Positions 36,638-45,235 of a DNA stretch of 64,000 nt are shown here, in pieces. Made by a program: the position numbers and the translations under genes. Position 1 is the stretch's first letter, and the number at the start of each line of letters is the position of its first letter. Origin of the DNA: Pseudomonadota bacterium (lineage in GTDB: Bacteria > Pseudomonadota > Gammaproteobacteria > Acidiferrobacterales > Acidiferrobacteraceae); the NCBI GenBank assembly GCA_021794595.1, contig JAJYQN010000065.1, forward strand, positions 1-64,000, written 5' to 3'. Under the pieces are notes generated by a model, which was not told the DNA's origin, ran no database searches, and saw only the letters and a program-made list of their open reading frames with translations.

Positions 36638-38932
36638 CTAACCCAGCCCTCCTCCCGCGAGACCCTCCACCGTGCAGGCGCCGGTGCCGACGACAGATCC
36701 AAGAGACGCATAGTTCGCTGCCGAGAGCCCCGCGCTAAAGGCCGGAATCGCAAGCGCGTGGACGTTGCCGTTGTTGTAGTTCGGGCCCGTGCAATTATCT
36801 ACAACGTAGAGGGCCTTGCCGTTGTTGCTGATCGCGAGCCCATAGGCGTTTGAGTAGGTGCTACCCAAGGAAATGGGCGTGGGATTCCAGGACGAGTGGG
36901 TGGCAAGGGGGCTGCTTCTCGTGAAGACATCAACTGTACCGTTTTGAGTGGCCACATAGAGGCGACGACCCTTGGGCCCTACGACAAGCCCCAGCGGATT
37001 GCCGGGTACGGTCAATGTCGGCGTTGAGGCCGGAGAGAGCACACCGCTTGTGGCGTTGATTCGGTAGATGGACACGTTGGACCCGTTGTCGCTGACATAG
37101 ACGTGGCGCCCGGCGGGCCCCACGACTACCGTCCACGGATTGGCTCCGGAGGCCACGGAGCGAAGGCCGATGGAGGCAAGAGCGCCAGTGCCGGAGTCAA
37201 TCGAGAACATGCCGACGGAACTCTCCGCATATTGGGAGACGTAGAGGAAGCGGCCGGTCGGATCGATCGTCAGCAGCATGGGGTAGGGCTCGGTATCTGT
37301 GATCTCTTGCGTGAGCGGGGTCGGATCGCCGTTGCTAAGCCCGTAGCCGTAGATTGTGCCCTGGCCATTGCCGCCATCGTCGGCACCGTCCGTATTGAGA
37401 CCATTATCGGCTGTCGTGCTTCCATCCCCGTTTATGTAGTAGCTGTTTGCGACGTACAGATACCGATTCGAGGGATCGACCGCGACCCCCATGGGGCTCA
37501 TGCCGGCAGGAATCGAGCTTGGCAGCCCGAGACTGCCGTTCGGCGCAACGCCAAACGTCGTGACGTCCCCTTGACCGGCCTCGGCCCAATCGGAGGCGTA
37601 GAGGTGGCGGCCATCCGGTGCCATCGCAAAGGCGCTAGCGCCGGTATTGGCGGCGGTGCTGCAGGGGTTACAGGTCGCCTGACTGGTCTGCGACTCCGTG
37701 CTTAAGCCTCCGTTCGCGGCCACCGTGTAGCCGGCGATCTCATTTTCCGACTGATTGATGACATAAAGCATTTGCGGGGCCACGGTCACGCTTGCGACTA
37801 GGCTTGTGAGGGCGTGCGGATTTGAACGTGTGCGCACTTCGGCCGTAAGCTGTGGGCCTGAGCCGCTGGTCGTGGCCGTATAGGCCAGAAGATCTCCGCG
37901 TGTCATGTTTGCCACATACACATAATGACCCCCGACGGACAGGACCGCGCCGCTGGTTTCGCCGCTAGGTCCCAGCACCGCCGATGTCGGGCAGGCGACG
38001 CCTCCGCTTACGAGCGGGAAGGTCGCGACCTCAGATCCGCTCGACCCGGTACCTACCACGTTGAGCTGAGTGCCGTCCACGGCCAGAGCCGTGGGTGTGA
38101 GCCCGCTCGGTAGCGGCACGCTATCTTGGACGCTTAAGGTCCCGCCGCTTACGTTGTAGGCGGTGACTGTGGTATCGGTCAGAACGTAGAGCAGGCCGGA
38201 GCCGTTGCTGGCGCCGCTTATGAGGCCGTTGACTGCCGTTGTGCCCACGGTAGCGGGCGTGCCGGCACCGGCGCTGAAGCTTACGATGTCGTTGGTGCCG
38301 AGCCCGTAGAGCATGTCATTGGCGCCGACTACCAAAGAGGTCAAGGCCGGGGTATTGATCGATCCCACAAATCCGAGCGCCCCGTTGCTCCCGATCCGGA
38401 AGGTGCTGAGCGTGTTGTCGTTGGCGTTGAGGGCATACAGAAAATTCCCGACCACCGCGAGCGAGGACACGCCTGCTACGCTTGTGGCGTTGGGGCCCAG
38501 GCTGACAAGCTGGGCCATCGACGGGTCCCAGCTGTATTGTGAGATTGTGCCGTCGGTTGCGTTCGCGACATAGACATAGCGATCCTGACTCACGGCCACG
38601 GCGCTCGGGCCCGCACCGGTAGGCGCGTAGCCGCGATCCACGAGGGCCCCTGTCCACGGGTTACGCAGATAGATGCCGAGGCTGCCTTGGCCCTCGGGAA
38701 CCAAGACGAGCGAGGCCTGAACCGTGCCGCTCGTGGGCGGCGCCGGGGGCGTAGCGACAGTCGTCAACGCCGCCGCATGGGGCGTGAGCGCCTGGCACTG
38801 CTGAACACCGGTAGGCGCCGGTCCCCCGCTCGAGACGGACTGGTTCCCGGAGTTGCTGCTCCCCCCGCCTTGGCACGCAGATAGGACCGCGCAAGCGAGC
38901 AAAGTGCCGACAATTCGCGCCTTCAATGGCAT
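36638..38932 (-). CDS. beta-propeller (YVTN/lactonase-like) lipoprotein
   Basis: 764 residues. The N-terminus ends in a lipobox (AVLSAC, Cys20), followed by a Gly/Ser/Asn linker, so the protein is a probable lipoprotein. The body holds many YVTN-type repeats (RYVYVANA, RHLYASDWA, RYLYVANSYY, RFLYVSQYA, RHVYVSDNG, RRLYVATQNG), predicting one or two seven-bladed propellers. No enzyme active site can be assigned; such proteins are often surface or periplasmic binding scaffolds. Ser/Thr/Gly-rich composition differs from neighbours. The ATG at 38932 has AGAGGA upstream. Confidence 0.85.
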   Translation of the reverse strand: MPLKARIVGTLLACAVLSACQGGGSSNSGNQSVSSGGPAPTGVQQCQALTPHAAALTTVATPPAPPTSGTVQASLVLVPEGQGSLGIYLRNPWTGALVDRGYAPTGAGPSAVAVSQDRYVYVANATDGTISQYSWDPSMAQLVSLGPNATSVAGVSSLAVVGNFLYALNANDNTLSTFRIGSNGALGFVGSINTPALTSLVVGANDMLYGLGTNDIVSFSAGAGTPATVGTTAVNGLISGASNGSGLLYVLTDTTVTAYNVSGGTLSVQDSVPLPSGLTPTALAVDGTQLNVVGTGSSGSEVATFPLVSGGVACPTSAVLGPSGETSGAVLSVGGHYVYVANMTRGDLLAYTATTSGSGPQLTAEVRTRSNPHALTSLVASVTVAPQMLYVINQSENEIAGYTVAANGGLSTESQTSQATCNPCSTAANTGASAFAMAPDGRHLYASDWAEAGQGDVTTFGVAPNGSLGLPSSIPAGMSPMGVAVDPSNRYLYVANSYYINGDGSTTADNGLNTDGADDGGNGQGTIYGYGLSNGDPTPLTQEITDTEPYPMLLTIDPTGRFLYVSQYAESSVGMFSIDSGTGALASIGLRSVASGANPWTVVVGPAGRHVYVSDNGSNVSIYRINATSGVLSPASTPTLTVPGNPLGLVVGPKGRRLYVATQNGTVDVFTRSSPLATHSSWNPTPISLGSTYSNAYGLAISNNGKALYVVDNCTGPNYNNGNVHALAIPAFSAGLSAANYASLGSVVGTGACTVEGLAGGGLG

Positions 38933-39162
38933 AAGATGTCCTCTTCATGTGGTCTGTAATCGATCAGGTGGCCAAAACGCGACCGTGCTGTGCCGTTATA
39001 CGGCCCGGGTCGCCTGATCGGCATCAGCCGGAGGTCTCTCGGACCTTTGAACGAGGACGGCGGTGAAGAGGCGTTTATCCACGAAGGGCGGACGGGCGAG
39101 CGACGGCCATAAAGGCAGCGGGAAGACGTGGTTTGCGGGCGCCGCCCGTTTCGCGGCGGGTC
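38933..39162. other. 230-bp spacer between hypothetical gene and lipoprotein gene
   Basis: An inverted repeat CGATCAGG/CCTGATCG spans about 38955-39020. No T tract or ORF of interest is seen; it may be a promoter or RNA leader for the minus-strand lipoprotein gene. Confidence 0.3.
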
Positions 39163-39648
39163 TTAGGGGGATCGATTTTCGCGGACGACCCGAAGCTGGG
39201 AGACGCGCCAGGAGCCATGATGCCTGACGAACGCCATCTGAAAAACCGCCGTCCCCCTGCGGAACCGGGCAAATAGGCGGTAGTGGGCCACGATAGCGAG
39301 GTCATGGCGCCATAGTAGTTCGGCTCCTCCGCGGACTCGGAAGGCCTGCAGGGGCCCGAGATGACTAAGTGCTCGTGTCAGCGGCCTTCCATTTCGGCTC
39401 AGCTCTTTACGCCATCGTCGGTCGGCCAGGGCACGAAAGGCAAAGACGCTCGGGTCGTTCAGGACGGGGATAAGCGCCGCCTTTAGGAAGTTGCGGCTCT
39501 GAGTGTTCCAAATCATCCTCTGGGTTGAGGAGTACCCGATTACGACTACCCACCCCAAGTAGAGTGCGAGGACTAGGCCGCCCACCCGAAGCGCCATCTT
39601 TTTCACGAGCGCTTTAGTCGAGTGCGGAAAGTCCGATCGTGCGACCAC
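39163..39648 (-). CDS. hypothetical protein with one N-terminal membrane anchor
   Basis: 161 residues (144 if ATG 39597 is used). A membrane segment LRVGGLVLALYLGWVVVIGY follows the basic N-terminus, then about 110 residues with many Arg and aromatic residues, resembling small NTF2-like or DUF4864-type periplasmic domains. I cannot assign a family. It lies 12 bp downstream of fnr on the same strand, so it is probably co-transcribed with it. Confidence 0.62.
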   Translation of the reverse strand: MVARSDFPHSTKALVKKMALRVGGLVLALYLGWVVVIGYSSTQRMIWNTQSRNFLKAALIPVLNDPSVFAFRALADRRWRKELSRNGRPLTRALSHLGPLQAFRVRGGAELLWRHDLAIVAHYRLFARFRRGTAVFQMAFVRHHGSWRVSQLRVVRENRSP

Positions 39649-39660
39649 GTCCCTTCGAAC

Positions 39661-40392
39661 CTAGGTATCGGACCCCTGTTGGCACAGGGCCCTTAAGCCC
39701 TCGCGATCGCGGATGAAGGTCTTGCGGCCCTCGGTCGCTATGAGGTTTTGATCTCGGAGTTTGGAGAACATGCGGCTTACGGTTTCGAGTTTCAGCCCAA
39801 GATAGTTCCCTATCTCTTCCCGGGACATGGGCAGGAGGATCTCCGAGGGGTCTTCGCCGCGTTGCCCCCGTCTGTCGGACAGATTGAGCAAAAAGGCCGC
39901 AACCTTGAATTCGGCCGTCATGGTTCCGAGAATCATCACCAGGGCATGGTCTGTGGCGATGGCGCCGCTGAGCAGTTTATGAAACTGGTGCTGGAGACGC
40001 GGGAGATCGGCCAGCAGGCCTTCGAGGCGGGTGAACGGGATCTCGCAGACCTCGCTATCCTCGAGGGCGACCGCATTGCCCCTATGGGCGCCGGTACTGA
40101 TGGCATCAAGCCCCATCAATTCACCGCTCATGGGGAAGCCCGTTATTTGCTCTTGGCCGCTCACGCTGATCTCGTAGATCTTAAAAAACCCGGTACGCAC
40201 CGCGGCGAGCGCCTGCAACGGGTCGCCGGCGCGAAACAAAGACTGCCCCGAGAACACGCGGCGCCGGCGTTTTACGAGATCGTCAAGTCTGGTCATTTCT
40301 TCGGCATCAAGACCGACTGGCAAGCAGATCTCCCGGAGGCTGCAGCTTGAACACCGGTGCTTCAGGTTCGCTTCAAAATTCGTTACCGACAT
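39661..40392 (-). CDS. fnr: FNR-type oxygen-sensing Crp-family regulator
   Basis: 243 residues. The Fe-S ligands are present: C14, C17 and C23 in CSSCSLREIC, plus a central Cys in SEVCEIPF (about 108), matching E. coli FNR's C20/C23/C29/C122. The DNA-recognition helix contains ETVSRMFSKL with the Glu-Ser-Arg that reads TTGAT half sites. It should activate anaerobic genes when its [4Fe-4S] cluster is intact. ATG 40392 with AAGGTGAGG upstream is preferred over 40434. A perfect FNR box lies in its own promoter. Confidence 0.95.
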   Translation of the reverse strand: MSVTNFEANLKHRCSSCSLREICLPVGLDAEEMTRLDDLVKRRRRVFSGQSLFRAGDPLQALAAVRTGFFKIYEISVSGQEQITGFPMSGELMGLDAISTGAHRGNAVALEDSEVCEIPFTRLEGLLADLPRLQHQFHKLLSGAIATDHALVMILGTMTAEFKVAAFLLNLSDRRGQRGEDPSEILLPMSREEIGNYLGLKLETVSRMFSKLRDQNLIATEGRKTFIRDREGLRALCQQGSDT

Positions 40393-40487
40393 CGCCACCT
40401 CACCTTCTTTTGCATGCCCAGGGATTGTGACCACCGATTGCTTGTTCGCGGTCGCCTTAGCTGAGAGAGTATAAGAATAGGGGGCTT

Positions 40488-40501
40488 TTGATAAGTATCA
40501 A
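40488..40501. promoter_or_regulatory. perfect FNR box in the fnr promoter
   Basis: TTGATAAGTATCAA matches TTGAT-N4-ATCAA at all ten consensus bases. On the minus strand a TATACT -10 lies at 40473-40468, so the box covers the -35 region, which suggests autorepression of fnr. The hemerythrin operon reads away on the other strand. Confidence 0.85.
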
Positions 40502-40657
40502 GACGCAAGTCGTGGACTTTACGCCGGCAATTCCTTCGGAAAAAGGCGCCGGCTACTGGGGCGGCGCGCCGTCTGTCCTCATGGCCGCCTGGGCTCGGCC
40601 GTTTCCCAGGCTCGCGGATGGGTCCATTGTGAGGCTAGCCCCGGGTTCTTCGCAGAC

Positions 40658-40671
40658 TTGACCCAGGACAA
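40658..40671. promoter_or_regulatory. FNR/Dnr-like box before the hemerythrin-NnrS operon
   Basis: TTGACCCAGGACAA is one mismatch from the TTGAC-N4-GTCAA variant. Its centre lies 41.5 bp before about 40706, with the AT-rich ATAAAGAATAAG between, so a class II promoter for the gene at 40728 is plausible. Confidence 0.45.
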
Positions 40672-40727
40672 GGGCGGAGGATCGCCGATCATAAAGAATA
40701 AGGCCTGGTTTTCGCGAGGGTGCAGAC

Positions 40728-41381
40728 GTGTCTGGCATCGCCTTGCCCCGGCTTCTTACCGATCAGCATCGGGAATTGGATCGTTTATTGGAGGCCGCTG
40801 ATAATCTGTGCGGCACGGTCGGCGGGCTGGAGGCGCAGGCCCTTTTTTGCGACGCCATGGAACGTCACATCGAGGCCGAGGAGCGCGCCTTGTTTCCGGC
40901 GCTTGAAAAGCGTATGGCGCCGGGTGGCCCCTTAGCTGTGATGCGCAGAGAGCATGACGCCATACGCGCCCTTATGACGCCGCTGCGCGTGGCCGTAGAG
41001 GTTAAGGTCTGTGCTCCGCTGTTAGCGACCTTGACGGTCCTAATTCAACAGCATCACGTCAAAGAGGAGCATGTTTTGTATCCTTTGAGTGACACTTTGC
41101 TGGCGGATTGCGCGCCGGCGCTCATAGAGACCCTGACCACGGAGTCAGGCTCGGCTAGGGAGCGCTTTCTCGATGTGAGCCAGCTCCCGCCGCCGGAACC
41201 CTTGGAGAGCGCCCTGCGCGCCATACTGTCTTTGCGGTCCGGAGAGCGGCTGCGGCTGCGCGTGCCCCACGAGCCCTACCCTTTATACGGACTCATATCC
41301 GAGCACGGGTTTCGCTATGAGTCAAAGGTTGTGCCTTCGCAGGGCGAGACGGTCTGCGAGGTCTTGATTACAAAACCCTAG
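40728..41381 (+). CDS. hemerythrin domain protein with C-terminal DUF2249 domain
   Basis: 217 residues. The N-terminal four-helix hemerythrin domain shows His ligands in DQHRELD, ERHIEAEE, REHDAIR and QHHVKEEHVLYP. The C-terminal 75 residues (FLDVSQLPPPEPLESAL...) match DUF2249, a small TusA-like fold often found with NO-related genes. It may bind O2 or NO through a diiron site. GTG 40728 has GAGGG upstream. It heads an operon with NnrS; a gene with the same two domains in reverse order lies at 60657. Confidence 0.82.
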   Translation: MSGIALPRLLTDQHRELDRLLEAADNLCGTVGGLEAQALFCDAMERHIEAEERALFPALEKRMAPGGPLAVMRREHDAIRALMTPLRVAVEVKVCAPLLATLTVLIQQHHVKEEHVLYPLSDTLLADCAPALIETLTTESGSARERFLDVSQLPPPEPLESALRAILSLRSGERLRLRVPHEPYPLYGLISEHGFRYESKVVPSQGETVCEVLITKP

Positions 41382-41395
41382 AGCGCCCCGATATT

Positions 41396-42664
41396 ATGGA
41401 TACCCGCCGACTGTCCGTGCACGAGGGCCCACCCCTGGGGTCGGTGCTCTCGGCGTTCCTGATCGCTCCTTGGTTTCTCGCCGCTGCGGGTCTTGTGCTG
41501 TTACGGGGTGGCTCCTGGGCCTTGACGAATCGTTACACCCCGAGCGTTCTCGCGGCCACCCATCTTGTGACGATTGGTTTTCTGATGATGACCGCGAGCG
41601 CCGCCGTGTTTCAGTTGTTGCCGGTTTTGTCCGGGCATTCGGTGCGGGGGTTGTCTTTGGTCGCGCCCCTTGTCCAGGGCGGTTTTGGGCTGGGCGCCCT
41701 GGTCTTGGCAGCAGCCTTCTTGGGTCATCGACTGAGCCTCTTCATGGGGGCTGTGATTCTTTTGGGGTGCGCCACCGGGGCCTTCCTGCTCCCGACCGCC
41801 ATGGCCCTATGGTCGCCTACTCAACACAAGACGATTCTTCTTATGCGCTACGCCCTGATCGCTCTTGCGGCCGCCCTGATCCTCGGGCTTGCGATGGCCA
41901 TTTCTTTTGGGCGTGCTCATGCTCCGGCCAGTTTTTTGTCGCTTGCACATCCGGTATGGGCCTTCACCGGCTGCTTTATCCTCTGGGTGGGCGTGGCCTG
42001 GCAGGTCCTGCCCATGTTTCAAGGGGTCCGACCATGGCACCATCGGGTCGGGACCTGGGTTGCCCCAGCGCTTATCGGACTCGCCGTCGGGCTATCGTGG
42101 GGCCTTAAGGCCGCGGCGCCCGGGGGTCTTGTGAGGGCTTTGCTCTTGGCTATAGCCGGCATCGTAGGGCTTAGCGCAGCCTTTATTCTCAGGCGACTCT
42201 GGAGTCGCGGTCGTCTCCGGCGCGATGCCATGACGTATTTCTGGTACCTTGCCTTAACGAGCCTTATTGCCGCCTGCTCTATCGCGGCTTTGCTAGGGCT
42301 TGGATATGCGCAGTCGCCGCGTTGGCCCCTGGTCTTCGGGGTCTTGGCCCTTCTCGGGGCTGCCGCTTCCTTTATTGACGGTATGCTCTATAAGATCGTG
42401 CCGTTTTTGATCTGGATGGCTCTTCAACGGCACCCTGGTCGAACGTCTTTGCTCATGCAAGGGATAATATCGGGGCGGCGGATGATGATTCACTTTGTTG
42501 TTCACTTGCTCGCTTTGGTGGTCCTGCTCATCGCGATCTTCTGGCGTCCCCTAGCCCCGCTTGCGGCCGTCTTTTGGACGGCCGCCGGCGCCGGCTTAGG
42601 TCTCAATCTAGCCTTGGCGGCCCTCTCCTATCGGCGGGCCTTGCGCCCGTTGGCGTCGGTCTAA
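41396..42664 (+). CDS. 12-helix membrane protein related to heme-copper oxidase subunit I/NnrS partners
   Basis: 422 residues with about 12 membrane helices. Conserved-looking helices include ATHLVTIGFLMMTASAAVFQ, LAHPVWAFTGCFI, WQVLPMFQ and GMLYKIVPFLIWM; His residues at helix ends could bind heme or metal. It resembles the uncharacterised cytochrome-oxidase-subunit-I-like proteins found next to nnrS. The function is unknown; a role in NO or metal stress at the inner membrane is inferred from position, 14 bp after the hemerythrin gene and 3 bp before nnrS. Confidence 0.68.
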   Translation: MDTRRLSVHEGPPLGSVLSAFLIAPWFLAAAGLVLLRGGSWALTNRYTPSVLAATHLVTIGFLMMTASAAVFQLLPVLSGHSVRGLSLVAPLVQGGFGLGALVLAAAFLGHRLSLFMGAVILLGCATGAFLLPTAMALWSPTQHKTILLMRYALIALAAALILGLAMAISFGRAHAPASFLSLAHPVWAFTGCFILWVGVAWQVLPMFQGVRPWHHRVGTWVAPALIGLAVGLSWGLKAAAPGGLVRALLLAIAGIVGLSAAFILRRLWSRGRLRRDAMTYFWYLALTSLIAACSIAALLGLGYAQSPRWPLVFGVLALLGAAASFIDGMLYKIVPFLIWMALQRHPGRTSLLMQGIISGRRMMIHFVVHLLALVVLLIAIFWRPLAPLAAVFWTAAGAGLGLNLALAALSYRRALRPLASV

Positions 42665-42667
42665 ACG

Positions 42668-43876
42668 ATGCGCCTTTTCGACGCCCCGCATCGCGTCTTC
42701 TTCCTGGGCGGCTTGGCGCAGGCTCTTCTCGCCTTGACGCTGTGGTCGCTTTGGCTTGCCGGTGCCTGGGCCGGGGTTTTAAGCCTGCCGCCTCTTCCGG
42801 TATCCGCGATTGCGCTGCACGGGTTTTTTATGGTGTACGGTGTTTTCCCCTTTTTTATCTTCGGATTTTTGACGACGACTTATCCGCGTTGGATGCACGC
42901 CGCGCCTTTGAGCCGCTCCGCTTATCGTGGCCCGGTCGGTCTTCGCGTGGCGGGGCTGGCAGTGGCTTATCTGAGTCTAATGCGAGGGCGCCCCGAGCTA
43001 GCCTGGGCTGCCATCGTAATGGCCCTAGGCGATGCCTGGCTCGCCCAAAACCTCTTTCGCATCTATCGCCGGGCGCGAAATGAGGCGCGCCGGGGGATCA
43101 TGGTCTTTAACATAACGATCGCAGCCGAGATACTGGGGCTCCTCCTGTATGGCCTGGGGTTTTATGAGGCCAGTACCTCCATGATTCTATTAGCGGTCCA
43201 TATCGGGCTTTTCTTATTTCTCGCGCCGACCCTTGTGGGCGTCGCCTATCGCATGATCCCGTTCTTTTGCGCCCAGACCTTGGCCTCCTATCAACGCCCG
43301 GTCCAGTCTCCCAATGCCCCGCTTGGCTTCCTGGGCGGCATGGCGGTCCACTTCGCCTTGATCCCGTGCCGCGCGCCGCTGGCGCTCGCTGTGGTGGACG
43401 GCGCCTTGGCGATGGCGGCTTGGTACTATCTGTGGCTCTGGTTTCGGCGTGACGTGGTCCGCGAGGGGCTTTTGCTGCTCCTCTTTATCGGGTTTTCCTG
43501 GCTGGGGTGGGCCTATGCCCTGTACGCCCTTCAAGACTTGAACCAGGCCTTCGGCCTTTTCGCCATGGGCCGCGCCCCCTTACATGCCTTAGGCTTAGGC
43601 TTTGCCTTGAGTCTCGTCATTGCCATGGTGACGCGCGTCACCCGTGGACACTCGGGCCGGGCCTTGCGGAGCGATCGCATCACTTGGACGGCTCTAAGCG
43701 GCGTACAGATCGCGACGTTTCTGCGCATAGCGGCTGCCTTTCCCGCGGTTGATAGTCTCGCTACTGTCAATGTCAGCGCGATCGCCGCGCCGGTCGCGGT
43801 GTTGGCGCTCGCGCCCTGGGTTGTCCGCTACAGTTATATGCTCCTTACGCCGCGCCTTGATGGGCGTCCCGGGTGA
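42668..43876 (+). CDS. nnrS: NnrS family heme/copper membrane protein
   Basis: 402 residues, 12 membrane helices. The family signature HGFFMVYGVFPFFIFGFL, followed by TTTYPRWM, and LHALGLGFALSLVIAMVTRV with RGHSGRAL are present. NnrS proteins protect against nitrosative stress, reducing formation of dinitrosyl iron complexes; they are typically under FNR/NorR/NnrR control. It fits the hemerythrin operon and the nearby fnr gene. Confidence 0.88.
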   Translation: MRLFDAPHRVFFLGGLAQALLALTLWSLWLAGAWAGVLSLPPLPVSAIALHGFFMVYGVFPFFIFGFLTTTYPRWMHAAPLSRSAYRGPVGLRVAGLAVAYLSLMRGRPELAWAAIVMALGDAWLAQNLFRIYRRARNEARRGIMVFNITIAAEILGLLLYGLGFYEASTSMILLAVHIGLFLFLAPTLVGVAYRMIPFFCAQTLASYQRPVQSPNAPLGFLGGMAVHFALIPCRAPLALAVVDGALAMAAWYYLWLWFRRDVVREGLLLLLFIGFSWLGWAYALYALQDLNQAFGLFAMGRAPLHALGLGFALSLVIAMVTRVTRGHSGRALRSDRITWTALSGVQIATFLRIAAAFPAVDSLATVNVSAIAAPVAVLALAPWVVRYSYMLLTPRLDGRPG

Positions 43877-43881
43877 TACTT

Positions 43882-44343
43882 ATGTCGGTTACGGAATCGT
43901 TACTTGTCGTACATGTCTTGTCGGTGGTGCTGTGGATAGGTGGCGTCGCGTTTGTCACCACGATTGTGTTACCGATGTTGGCGTCATGGCCGGCTGCCCA
44001 ACGCTTTGCCGTATTTCGCGAGATAGAGCGGCGTTTCGGCACTGAGGCCCGTGTTCTCGTCGTGGCGGCGGGTGCGAGCGGAGGGGCCTTACTATTCCGT
44101 TTGCGACTGACCGGCCTTTTGTTTCGACCCCAGGGCGCTTGGCTTGATGGCATGATCGGCCTTTGGACACTCTTTGCGCTTCTCTTATTTGTCGCAGAGC
44201 CCCTCTTCCTCCACCGAAAAATGACCGAGATGGCGCAGCGCGACCCCTCTCGCGCTCACGCGCTTCTTGTGCGCGGTCACCGATTGCTGTTGGCGTTGGC
44301 CGTGATCGTCATCATAGCCGGCGTGTGGGGAGCGACGGGCTAA
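43882..44343 (+). CDS. CopD-like small membrane protein
   Basis: About 153 residues with four membrane helices. The start VVHVLSVVLWIGGVAF and later LLVRGHRLLLALAVI carry spaced His residues as in CopD/DUF2269-like proteins, which may bind heme or copper. ATG 43882 (GGGTGA upstream) and GTG 43873 (overlapping the nnrS stop) are both possible. It ends the nnrS operon and is convergent with nrdG, separated by 4 bp. Confidence 0.72.
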   Translation: MSVTESLLVVHVLSVVLWIGGVAFVTTIVLPMLASWPAAQRFAVFREIERRFGTEARVLVVAAGASGGALLFRLRLTGLLFRPQGAWLDGMIGLWTLFALLLFVAEPLFLHRKMTEMAQRDPSRAHALLVRGHRLLLALAVIVIIAGVWGATG

Positions 44344-44347
44344 GGTC

Positions 44348-45037
44348 TTAAGGGGTCGGGAGCTCTATGGCGGGCATAAGGGCGCGCAGGTCTCGGCGCA
44401 GTTCTGGGGTAAGCCAGGGCTCGTAATGGGTCTTCAGTTCGGCATCCTCGCAGCCGGTGGGCCGAAAGTCTTTGAGGGTCAAATGGTCCGCCCCAAGCTC
44501 TCGGAGTTCCGCGACGAGAGTCATCAGGTCGCGATGTGAGAGTAGGGCCGGGTGGACCGTGGTCCGCAACTCGTAAGGCTTACCGCTCGCGAGTAGCATT
44601 TTGAGCGATTCGCGGGCCGCATCCTGGCTGCGGTGGTCTTGGGTAATCGCGGCGTAGCGTGAGAACGGGCCTTTCACGTCCAGGCCCACCCAATCGACCA
44701 GCGGCAAGACCTGCGCGAAGCGTCTGGGCGAGACCCCGGCGGTATGGATGGCCGTGCCAAAGCCCGCCCTGCGGACCTCGATCAAGGCCGATCGTACCGC
44801 CGCCGATTGCGCCAAGGGTTCGCCGCCGCTGAACACCACAGCGTCCAAAAGCCCGTGCCGCTTAGCGAGGAATTCCGAGACCTCGGGCCACGAGATCCGG
44901 GACCGGCTTTCCCAGAGGTGACTGTTGTGGCAGTAGCGACAGCGCCACGGGCAGCCAGAACAGAATAAGACGGCGGCCTGCTGCCCCGGGTAATCGATAC
45001 TGCTCCAGGGTACCAAGCCGCCTAAGCGGAGTTTCAT
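44348..45037 (-). CDS. nrdG: anaerobic ribonucleotide reductase activating enzyme
   Basis: 229 residues. The radical SAM Cys motif CPWRCRYC is at the N-terminus (preceded by FCSG), with GGEPLAQ and the rest of a TIM-barrel half. It generates the glycyl radical in class III ribonucleotide reductase using SAM and an Fe-S cluster. The start overlaps the stop of the small glycyl-domain ORF in ATGA, so the activator is made together with its substrate. Confidence 0.93.
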   Translation of the reverse strand: MKLRLGGLVPWSSIDYPGQQAAVLFCSGCPWRCRYCHNSHLWESRSRISWPEVSEFLAKRHGLLDAVVFSGGEPLAQSAAVRSALIEVRRAGFGTAIHTAGVSPRRFAQVLPLVDWVGLDVKGPFSRYAAITQDHRSQDAARESLKMLLASGKPYELRTTVHPALLSHRDLMTLVAELRELGADHLTLKDFRPTGCEDAELKTHYEPWLTPELRRDLRALMPAIELPTP

Positions 45038-45216
45038 CCTCCAAGACGGCCTTCTTGAAAAAAGACCCGCTCCTCGTGTTCGCCCTTTTTGCCCTCGTTG
45101 AATGAGGCCACCGGGCGATGGTAGCCCATGACGCGGGTCCAGACCTCGCAGAGCTGGCGTTCGTCTGCGCGTAACGCGGAGTTTCGTGATGCAAGTTCTG
45201 TTTCCTGGTTTTTCAT
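45034..45216 (-). CDS. separate C-terminal glycyl-radical domain of class III ribonucleotide reductase
   Basis: 60 residues. EVWTRVMGYHRPVASFNEGK and the following EHEERVFF match the very C-terminus of NrdD proteins (RVxGY...P...WN.GK..E...R), where the Gly in RVMGY is the radical carrier. The main nrdD ORF ends 19 bp upstream without this segment. An excellent AGGAG lies 7 bp before ATG 45216, so this is a real gene and not a random frameshift tail. The radical domain is therefore made as a separate polypeptide. Confidence 0.85.
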   Translation of the reverse strand: MKNQETELASRNSALRADERQLCEVWTRVMGYHRPVASFNEGKKGEHEERVFFQEGRLGG

Positions 45217-45235
45217 AGACGACTCCTGGTGTTGA

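Noticed and set aside
39075-39305. 76-residue minus-strand ORF overlapping the hypothetical gene after fnr
   Set aside because: Overlaps a better candidate in another frame and lacks any feature.
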